Positions 54,896-64,000 of a DNA stretch of 64,000 nucleotides are shown one piece after another. The notes beneath the pieces are model-generated. The model saw only the letters and a list, made by a program, of their open reading frames with translations, had not been told where the DNA came from and did no database searches. Both the position numbers and the translations under genes were made by a program. Where the stretch lies: assembly GCA_021234155.1 (NCBI GenBank), contig JAJEKV010000034.1, positions 10,692,697 through 10,756,696 on the forward strand, written 5' to 3'. Source of the DNA: Isoetes taiwanensis. Its lineage: Eukaryota; Streptophyta; Lycopodiopsida; Isoetales; Isoetaceae. How positions within the stretch are numbered: position 1 is the stretch's first letter; every line of letters begins with the position of its first letter.

Positions 54896-55649
54896 GACTC
54901 TTGTTTTCTTTTACATCGAAGGAATTCCACTGTATTTGGCATATTTTGCTTTCTTGTTTAAATCTGATTTGAATGTATGGCTTTCCTTCTCTGCAAAATC
55001 AGTGTAGGAAGTTTGTGGCCACAGGTTAATTCCCTATGAAAACTCTATTAAGAAATCTGGGCGCTTACAGCATCGCAAAATTAATGAATATACATTTAAA
55101 ACATAGGAACATTATATAATCTGAAACATTTACAAAGAATTGTTAGAGCACAGTACTTAACCGCCCAACTGGATCCACCTCTGAAAGGCTATACTGACAA
55201 AGTTCCAACTTATTGTCTTAACTGGCATGATCGCCACTGCTAAACAGCAGTCTTCGACCAAGGAATATTACATCTGGCTAAAGGAATTCTCGGTAAACTG
55301 GCCTTATGCCTGGTAACGGATTACATAACACTTTTCAAGGGAATCAGTTTGTAGTATGGGATCTAGAAGATGTGTCTCTTTCTTGAACTCTGTTGCATAT
55401 GTGCTCACCACCTTCAACAAATAATTCATGTTCTTATTTGGCCATAGAGAAAATACACATATGTCGGGAGAGTAGGCCATTGCCCATCTGGCCGCCTCCT
55501 TGCTGTAGTGTAGCACATGTCTACTGTATGGTCGGCCTTATTTTTTGGTCGCAATTGTAATGTTTACTCAGTTTTGCCATTTCTCTATAGCTCTTTCATC
55601 GTGGATCATCCCCCATGCTTGTGCCAAAACAATATTCATCAGCACAGAT

Positions 55650-55930
55650 TATTAGAGGATGTAACACTAGTTGAGGGCTTCAATGCATGCACAGGGAAAG
55701 AACGTACAAAGTTCAACCCTCTGGACGAGGACACATTCCAGCTTCATATGATCAAAGATTTTCTGCCATTCACGTTGAAAGACAGTGGCCATCCCATCAT
55801 GTGGTTCAGATGTATTTGCTTCAAATGTGCAATATCATCAACCTGCTTATCTGCAACGGGCCCACACAATGGCCGCCTTCCTCCTGACACTTGCCGGCAG
55901 GCAAATTGGGGGAGGGGGGTCCAGTCTTGA
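55650..55930 (+). pseudogene. Possible LINE endonuclease relic
   Basis: One frame reads CNIINLLICNGPTQWPPSS, resembling the QLCQIFDMVICNGMFRWPGS block of the LINE at 31.9-37.1 kb. Upstream frames are broken. The match is short, so the call is tentative. Confidence 0.25.
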
Positions 55931-58900
55931 GGTATACACCTCTTATGGATTATGACTTTAAGACCCTTAAGACGATAAAGAATTGGATAACCCTATAGCG
56001 GTTGCTAACGAAGGTTCAAACATAGGGGTTTTGTATTATGAGATTGAGACGGTGTAATGCCTTCGTCTCATTATAAGGGACAAAGACGACAACATTTGAA
56101 ACTGATCAAAAGTTGAAGTTGACATGAAAACCTAAGAAAATAATAAGTTAATTGTAAAAGAACATGGTTGATATTGGAAACACAAAGAATACTTAGTTGA
56201 AGGAGTCTTTAGAAAAGCTCTTTGATTGGGGTAGTAACCATTAGAGTTTTGTTGTAATCGCATTGGAGATCACAGTTTATTGACGTGCTAAAGTAGCATA
56301 AGATACTAAACGGATGGTTGAAGAACCTGGGGACCCTATCAAAATGTAGGAAGCGTATACAACTCCAACATAGAGTTGGCCACTGTCCATGCGGAAGTCG
56401 GTGGCTTAGCCACATCATAAAGGTACATTATAGGCAATAAGGCTGGCATTTTAAGTAAGTTAATGCAACACATACCATGAATACGTACGATATAAAATTT
56501 GGTGGGGTAATCTATGCAGTGACATGGGAAGAGATAGACGAGTATACCCCAAACTTACCAATGAAGAGTCTGGAGTACATCTAGAATATACAAACAACAG
56601 CTAATCCGCTGTAGGCCAAGGTAGGATGTTGTAGTTGGCACTTGAAATACATGTCAACGGGCAATAGAATAAAGCTCAAGATGATGGGATTGAATAGTAC
56701 AATAGTACAATTCCAGGCTGAGTGGCAAATAGCAGTTATTTTCTAGAAGCATGAATGTATCTTGCATAGACACCGCAGGCTAGATCTCCCACATGATCCT
56801 TGCTTGGATCAGGCAGAGGTGAATTCTATGGGCTACAAGGAGGTGTAAGTTAGAACATATAGGGCTAGAATATCGATACAAGCTGGGACAGTAGGAAAAT
56901 AACTGCCTGAATTGTATCAGACAGATGTTTTAGGAAGACTTACAAAACGCAAGGCAGCGCCCTGATGACTCTAGGTAAGTTACAATTCTTACGAAGGCTC
57001 ATTGGCTAACTTAAGTCATGGTTATGGCTTATATGAGGATGACAAGCCATTTGTATTGCCACAATAGCAGCATGACGTCATGACAGAAGAACCCAATGAC
57101 TAAGATTTCTAGGGCGTGTGACAATGTTGAATAAAAACCCCCAATGATATGTAGGTTAAAAATATATGGGGGTTTGAAAGCAACTTTGGGCATGGACTGT
57201 TATATCATAAGACATATAATAGTGGCTTGGAAGCTACAAGATGGTTAAAGAATATCTAAAGGAGTAAATGGATTGGTGACCCTATGGAATAAGGCTCACA
57301 ACTAAAGGGTGAATTGTATATGCTATATCACATGTACAATGTTGGAATTAATAAGCAAATGTTTCTAGGACGACGTTAAAAGACATACTAAAGAAGGAAA
57401 GGAATGAAGGATCCCCGTTCATGATATTCATCGACTTGCTTGGGGACGTTATTACCTTTACAACTTTTGGATGAATGGCATGACTTGAGGGATGGCCTTC
57501 ATAGCAGACAAGGATAGATTTCGGGCTTGAAATGAAGCAAGAGCTGGAAAGCTCCTTAAAGGTTTGGTGCATGGCTTAGGGAAAAAGACTCTCAATTCCG
57601 AGGATAACATGGTGGATTGAATTCACCAAGAATCTTTTTAATAGAAGAGGCCCCTCGTCAGAGGTCCTTGAGTGGTACTGTCCTTTGAGATGTTTATATA
57701 ATCCCTTGGAAAGTGTAAGTTTATTTATGGTACTTAATGATGCTTAGCAAGAAAGGAATGGTTGGAAATACTTTGCCCCAACCATATCTAGATATCCTAG
57801 AAGGAGGTGACTACTTAACAATGGTTGGATGCCATTGGACCGTTACGGTAGAACAACTCCAAAAGAGGGTAGGCCATCGTCAGTTTGACTGGCGTGTGGC
57901 GCAGACAAATAATCATTGCCATATAGGCGGTGAAGTTTGGTACAAAATAATACTAAAGTTTGTACTCTAGATAAATTAAAGTGTTGACATTGCTGTGGGG
58001 ATTTTAACACATGCACTCACTACGTGTTATAGAGTATGTATCATGATCTGGGGGGAGTGATCCATAAAAGGAACACGACCATTGAGAAGGAGTATTGGAG
58101 GGTGATAGGATTAAAGCTAGACCCATGGTCTAGAGGGGGTACAGCATGGCAATCCCTAGTTGCTTGGGCGAAGAGAGATCCGTTCTCTAGGAAGTGTGGC
58201 GAGTCAAAACTTAGACACGAAAGAGAATTAACGTTTGCTCCGGTTGTCCCTATGCATTTTTATTTGACCCTAGTAAAAGTCAAGTAAGGTATAAGATATA
58301 GCACATGAATGTAATATAGATTAAATCATGGCAGGGCTGAAAGAAATTTGCTACCAAGGCATGTGCCAGAGGAAAATTATTTAAAGCTCTGGGTTTGAAA
58401 TGTCGACAACTTAACAGTATTACCTTCGCTTAAAGAATATCATAGGTGCTAGTGGATTAGAATCCAACTTCAAAGTGGGTGTCTTGCTTAGAGGAATTTC
58501 CTTCCATCTCGTATTTTGATAATATGGTCGCGGAACCCATGTCCGAATGACAATGATAACCCTTAGGGTGGTCGCACCTTGTCATGGCTGCACAAGTTCA
58601 GTAGGTTTGTTGCCATCACAGCGTTGATTAGGGAAGGGAAATTCTAGACACGAGTCTTCCATTTTAAGTAGATAACGAAGTTATTATTGGATAAGTAGAA
58701 CGAAAACTATTCCTTTCTCACACCACCTCAAAAAAAAAAAAAAAGGTACAAAAAAATTTTATACAGCGTTTTTATACGGATGCGTATAGGGTTTTTGCCC
58801 CTTAAAATCGAATTCTAAGACGTTTTTCCCTGTTCACTCCACTTTTTGCAAAATTTTCATCTGGAGTATCTTCCGATGGGGCTTTTAGGGGGTTTAAGCT

Positions 58901-59201
58901 AAATTCGATTCTCGACGCAATCGCGTAGCAATCGCCTTCATCTGAGCTTCCTACAAAAAGTTATGGCCACTCGGAGCAAGTGACCTCTTTTTGCCAAAAT
59001 TCAACACACTCTCTCCTTTCTCCTCAACATTTCTCTTCCCAGTTACCCCTCTTTTCACCCAGAGAAGCTACTTGCGCATACTATACGGAACTTAGGAGAA
59101 TTTTCTATGTTAGAGATCCCCTACCAACTAGTCGATCTAACAAGTCAGAACATGACCAGTGCTATGATTTGGCCTATCAAGATCATGGCTCACTACGGAA
59201 G
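55931..59201. other. No genes recognised; probably old, decayed repeats
   Basis: No ORF has convincing coding structure. The longest, 58036-58287, has no motif. 58720-59100 (an A-run, then long C/T-rich stretches such as CTCTCCTTTCTCCTC) resembles a retroelement LTR or leader but has no partner in this window. Confidence 0.3.
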
Positions 59202-60670
59202 GGCCCTCCGTCTAACTCGGACCACTTGTGATGGGCAAGTGTCCGGGTGAAGGACATGGAGGTGTCATTTGTCCCACGCATTCTATAGGAATCCTATATA
59301 GCAGAAGCGCATACACATATTAGCACATATCAACAATATACATAATAATATGCCATCACGAAGGGTGGCCCATCCATCAACAAGATGACATCACATAATA
59401 TTAATATACATACAAATGCATCAGAAATAAGGGTTCTATCCCGGCATAGACTCAAGGGGGTCAACTGATGGTCAAGGCCTCTAGATATCAACAGACAGAG
59501 TCATGGCAATGTCATTGGCTGGCATAGAACAATGGTTAGGGTAGTCCACTCCATCTGCCCCTCCTGTACACACTTTGTAGATAGGCTGAAACATGGCATG
59601 AATGTAGCCTCGGGGAGATGCAATCTCATAGATTCACCCTATGAGACTACTCCGGGTTACATCTCTCCAATCCGATGAGGCAGGTCAGGGAGGAGTCCTT
59701 TTTCGGGGCACAATGGTTCCATGGGTGTGCTAGAGAATCATGGTACCACAGTGCCCACACATCTGTACCCGACTTAACCTCCCAACATCCATAGATCGGC
59801 TCACCACATCTATCCAGGTCGTCCTTTCGAGACCGACACTGTGACCCAGGAGGTGTCAGACCTATACCTGGCCCACGCACAGTGACCGACTATAGGCCTA
59901 GCACACTGTAGGAGCCCCAATGGTGCTCCTATAGGAAATTTCCCTCCTATGGCAACTCCATCACCACACAAAGGCCCTACGTCTGACTCGGACCACTTGT
60001 GATGGGCAAGTGTTCGGGTGAAGGACACGGAGGTGTCATTGACGCTTTCTATGGGAATCCTATATAGTGGAAGCGTACATACATGTTAGCACCTAGCAAC
60101 AATATTCCATCAGCAAGACGACATCATATAATATCAATATACATATAAATGCATCAGAAATAAGGGTTCTACCTCGGGCTCAGACTCAACGGGTTCAACT
60201 GATGGTCAAGGCCTTCGGATATTAACAAACAGAGTCATGACAATGGCGTTGGATGACATAGGACAATGGCTAGGATAGTCCACTTCATCCGCACCTCCTA
60301 TGCACACTTTGCAGATAGGCTGAAACATGCTATGGCGTGAATGTAGCCTTCTAGAGACGCAATCTCATGGATTCACCGTATGAGACTACTCTGGGTTATA
60401 TCTCCCCGGTTTGATGAGGCAAGTCAGAAAGAAGTCCCTTTTTTGAGGCACAATAATTCCATGTGTGTGCTAGAGGGTCATGGCACCACAGCGCCCATGC
60501 ATTCGTATCCGACTTAATCCCCCAAAATCCATAGGTTGGCTCACCGCATCTATCGAGCCCAAGCCATCATTTCGAGACCGGCGCTGCGATCTAGGAGGTG
60601 TCAGACCCATACCTGGCCCACATACAGTGATCGACTATAGGCCTACCACATTGTAGGAGTCCCCGTAGTC
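59202..60670. repeat. Tandem duplication, about 770-bp and 700-bp copies
   Basis: GGCCCT[C/A]CGTCT[A/G]ACTCGG, CACTTGTGATGGGCAAGTGT and the following sequence to CGACTATAGGCCTA occur at 59202-59971 and again at 59972-60670. Similarity is high with scattered substitutions and one deletion near 60110. No coding content. A satellite monomer pair or a duplicated LTR fragment are both possible. Confidence 0.85.
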
Positions 60671-61546
60671 GCGCTCAGCAAGGCTCCACCCCCATTTCAC
60701 CAACGTGCCCGTTATCTGGTGCTCAATCACAGCATAACATCCACATCCAGGTGGGCTCTTGTGCAGAGGCCGCATTTGTTGGGATTTAAGGGATTTTAGC
60801 TAGGAGCATCTCTACTTCTACATAGCCCTTAGGTCTCTACCCCCCGTAATCCCACAGGTACAAGAGGTGCAACAGAATTACTATCATAATTCATAAATCC
60901 ATTTATAACTTCAAATAGAACATCAATAAATTAATCATCCATCTAAACAAGCAAGGGTTAATCTATACCTAGAATCTCAAACTAACTAAGCCGACTAACC
61001 AGTCTGCTAGCTGAATAAGCTCCTTCCCCCTCTCCAATTCGAATTGGGGCAAATTGGGGTGACCAAAGTTAGCATCTCTACCTTGCCCAATTGATTTGGG
61101 CCAGGTGGCACCCCTTAAACTAAATCATTAATAATTCATTAATATAGTTGATGACTAATTATTAATAATTTGGCATACTTGGCTTTTAATTAATATTCAG
61201 CTAAACCTTATCTTGTTAATTGATAGTATGAATAATTAATACACCATTAAGTATTCATGGTGACGTGTCATGTATTTGTACATATAGCATACAAATACAT
61301 GGAATGTCGCACTTTCTCAATAGATCTTGGTGCGTTTCTTAGCGGTCGAAACTAGGGGGGTGGCAGTGAGAGAAGGTCGCCCTTCTCCCTCTTCCTTTCG
61401 ACATTGCTTCAATCTTGCTTGTAGATTAGATACCAGAATTGCTGCTAGAGGGGTTTTCTCAATTTTTTTTAGATCTTGCATTCAAGTCTCTGGGGTTCTG
61501 TTATATGTCCTTATGGACGCTGCCAATATGGCATGACGTAAAAATA
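60671..61546. other. AT-rich intergenic sequence
   Basis: Contains long ATTAATAATT-type stretches (61120-61250). No supportable gene. Confidence 0.4.

Positions 61547-61628
<82 letters not shown>
61547..61628. repeat. (CTAT)n microsatellite, about 20 units
   Basis: Uninterrupted tetranucleotide repeat. Confidence 0.98.
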
Positions 61629-61630
<2 letters not shown>

Positions 61631-61996
61631 GGATTTTGTTCTCTCAAAGATGATTTGGTAATTGTCAGCAAAATTGCTTCAAGGCGGTCCTCATAATGCC
61701 AGTAAGGATGTAAAAGAAGCCAAAGATGGCTTACTCAGAAGATGTAGGAGAAGCTAAAGATGGCTTATTCATGAACGTGGACATGACGACTTTAGTTGAC
61801 GGTGTAGGTTTGAGGGAAGGTGTCAGAATATGTCCAATCCCCCATCTCATCAATAATGACATGGCAATATACATATAGAGAGTCACGTCCCTACTATTGT
61901 GTCTATTCATATGCATGTTTCTACTACTATGTCGATTCATATGCATATATCTAAGCTATGTGAGAGGATTGTTCTCACGATTTCTTCTAGCGCCTG

Positions 61997-61998
<2 letters not shown>

Positions 61999-62080
<82 letters not shown>
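61999..62080. repeat. (CT)n microsatellite, about 41 units
   Basis: Uninterrupted dinucleotide run. It is followed to about 62430 by a degenerate series of CTCTCTCTAG[C/T]-containing units, including two copies of CCCCACTCCATTTCCAACTA (about 62256 and 62322). Confidence 0.98.
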
Positions 62081-62081
<1 letters not shown>

Positions 62082-62724
62082 GCGCATGCACTTTCTTTCT
62101 CTAGTGCCTGGACCCTCCTCTCTCTAGCTCCATCCCCACTTTCTCTCTCTAATGCCTGCACCCTCCTTCTCTCTAGCTCCCTCTCCACTTTCTCTCTCTA
62201 GCGTCTGCACTCTCCTTCTCTCTCTAGCTCCTTCTCCACTTTCTCTCTCTAGCCCCACTCCATTTCCAACTACCCTCCTCCTTCTCTCTCTAGTTCCTTT
62301 TCCACTTTCTCTCTCTAGCCCCACTCCATTTCCAACTACCTAGCTATTTTATGGTCTCTCTAGCTTTGAACCACACTTTCTAGCTACCTCAGAATCTCTC
62401 TAGCCCTGGACCACTTTCTCTCTCTAGACAAAACGACTCATGGCACGTCAATAAGATGTGCCAACTTCTAGCACACTCAAAATACGTGGGATGAGTTGCC
62501 TTTTGCTTCATTCTTATGTTCCAGCCTATTCCAAAAGCTTTTTTCGAGCCAAGCCCATCCCAAAAGAATTCTGACAGTAGCCAGAATCAAACCTCTCCCC
62601 TACATGGTTGAACCCCCCAACCCCCCCCCCCCTGCCAACCACTGAGGGCGGGCATCGATTATGTTTTCTAGCCATTTCTTAATTCTTAGTAGCCCTTTAG
62701 CTCTTTAATCCCCTTTCATACCTC

Positions 62725-64000
62725 ATGGCCACTTATGTAGCCCCTTGCCCAGACCCCCACTTGGAGGGAGACATCCCTCAGCCCCAGCCCCAGCCGGCCT
62801 GGGAGAACCAGGAGGAGGGACCGCCACGAAAACGACCTCGACCGGATAACAAGGACAAGGGAGAAACCACTTCCATGAGGAAGGAGGCCCGGGCGATTTA
62901 TGAGCTCCACTGGGGAGACGGATGAAGCCTGCTCAGGCCTGACAATGCACCAAGCGCAGGCACAGACGAAAGCCTTGAAACAAATGGAGGAACGAATTGA
63001 GAGCAACAGAACCCGGATTGTAGGACTGGCAGAAGAGATCCAATCTTCAGCGTCCCACGTGCTGAAAAGACAGTTGGCAGAGGAGAGGCAACGGATTGCA
63101 GAGATGGAGACCTGCATGCAGCAGTTAGAAGATGGGCTTCGCTTGGCACACTATGAGAGGCAATAGGAGAAGCAGGGTCTTGCTAACCTGCGAGCTCGCA
63201 TGGACTCCCTCCTCACCACCATAGACTATGGCACAGGACAGGCAGTGTGCTGAGCAGGATACAGTGGCAAGGTTATCTCTTGCCTCAAGTCAGAAGTTGA
63301 GGGGTGCCACCATAATACGGAACATCCGAGCCGCCTTCAAAGCCACCAGGCAGAGCTAAGAACCCTACAGAGTAGGGCTGAGACACAAGATCAGGAGGTA
63401 AAGGAGCTCCAGGCAACCGTTGCCCAGCAAGGCAGGGGCCTCCATGCTAAGGTCCATGAACAATTGTGGCAATGCACGAATGAGTTGGCCATGCAGGAGA
63501 AATTTCAACAGGAGTTAGGCTCTCGACTCCAAGCAGCAGAGGCCGCAACACGGGGCCAGACAAGCTCACATGCCCAACAGCACGCAAGTCGCTAACCAGG
63601 CAAACAGACAACACCTGCTCCATCTCGAACACCACACCGCCCTTGCTATGAGCAGCCCACATACTCCAGACAACAGGCATCACCTGTTGGGACAGCCAAT
63701 GTTGCCCCGCGACTCAGTGAGCAGCAAGAGCAAGGCCGGCGATTTCATAATGTGGTGGTGCGTGGACTCCCAGAGGAAGCAAGAGAGGATCTCACCAAAC
63801 GCATCTAGGATCAGATCCTATCTTGCATGACATTTCAGACCACAGCCCACATTGTCTGAGCAAGCCGCCTTGGGGCTCAACGCACAGATCGCTCACACGT
63901 TGTCACCTTTACGATTACGACACGCTAAGTCGCGGGGAGGGCAATTTTAAGGTCGAGTAAGCAACTGGCTGGCGGTGTTGATCGGCTCCTGAAATTGAGT
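62725..64000 (+). mobile_element. Second LINE, 5' part, running off the window edge
   Basis: ORF1 pieces in three frames. The N-terminus MATYVAPCPDPHLEGD has a basic cluster (PPRKRPRPDNKDKG), then a coiled coil (QTKALKQMEERIESNRTRIV; VLKRQLAEERQRIAEME), then FHNVVVRGLPEEAREDLTKR, the start of the RNA-binding fold. The coiled coil and the VVRGL[P/H]EE motif match ORF1 of the LINE at 31.9 kb, so this is the same family. Stops near 62924, 63166 and later, plus frameshifts, show decay. ORF2 lies beyond the edge. Confidence 0.75.

Noticed and set aside
55304-55516. Minus-strand 70-codon ORF beside the possible LINE relic
   Set aside because: No recognisable motif, and the neighbouring sequence is decayed.
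61897-62343. ORFs of repeated Ser-Leu or Arg-Glu near 62 kb
   Set aside because: They are by-products of the (CT)n microsatellite and its degenerate flank.
1-64000. tRNA or rRNA genes
   Set aside because: No cloverleaf-compatible sequence with A and B boxes, and no rRNA-like stretch, was found by eye. The tRNA-like matches are retrotransposon primer-binding sites.

Overview
The window is nuclear DNA from a land plant with a large, repeat-rich genome. Evidence: a spliced gene for the plant cytochrome c oxidase VIIa-like protein, an EIN3/EIL transcription-factor pseudogene, PLS-type pentatricopeptide (PPR) relics, and Copia and Gypsy retrotransposons primed by initiator-Met tRNA. The PPR wording and general texture suggest a fern or lycophyte, but this is a weak inference. 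Only one host gene looks intact (3855-4717). Most of the rest is transposable-element sequence, nested up to three levels deep.

1-7.4 kb: a partial minus-strand ORF at the left edge, a proline-rich tandem repeat, a 1.8 kb inverted-repeat element with subterminal repeat arrays (1792-3624), the COX7a-like gene, two short tandem duplications, and exon-like fragments of a spliced gene I do not recognise.

7.4-28.9 kb: a tandem array of one non-autonomous, minus-strand LTR retrotransposon, laid out LTR-internal-LTR-internal-LTR-internal-LTR. The LTRs are about 2.45 kb and the internals only about 0.39 kb. The whole array is flanked by the 5-bp duplication GATGA. The left LTR alone has three later insertions: a 3.66 kb Helitron (7598-11259), an apparently full-length Copia element (11904-17134, duplication ATAAT) and a 1.69 kb terminal-inverted-repeat element (17938-19622, duplication ACTTA). 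The other LTR copies preserve the empty site of each insertion, so every boundary is confirmed inside the window.

28.9-37.1 kb: further exon-like sequence, a decayed EIN3/EIL gene, a minus-strand PPR relic, and a decayed LINE with ORF1, endonuclease, YADD reverse transcriptase and a C-terminal zinc motif. A 489 bp MITE splits the LINE endonuclease.

37.5-51.1 kb: a second Copia element (duplication CCTTC) that has lost its RT/RNase H and part of its 3' LTR, and carries an entire minus-strand Gypsy element (38535-49482, duplication TAATT). Downstream of pol the Gypsy carries about 3 kb of extra same-sense coding sequence with no recognisable retroviral domain, and a short antisense ORF behind a TATA box. 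This is the strongest candidate here for something poorly described.

51.1-62.7 kb: AT-rich, decayed sequence with short tandem duplications, a roughly 770 bp tandem duplication and long ATCT and CT microsatellites. 62.7-64 kb: the 5' part of a second, related LINE that runs off the right edge.

Differences between repeat copies are concentrated at CAG/CTG/CCTGG positions. Some frameshifts reported here could therefore be assembly or base-calling errors rather than real decay.
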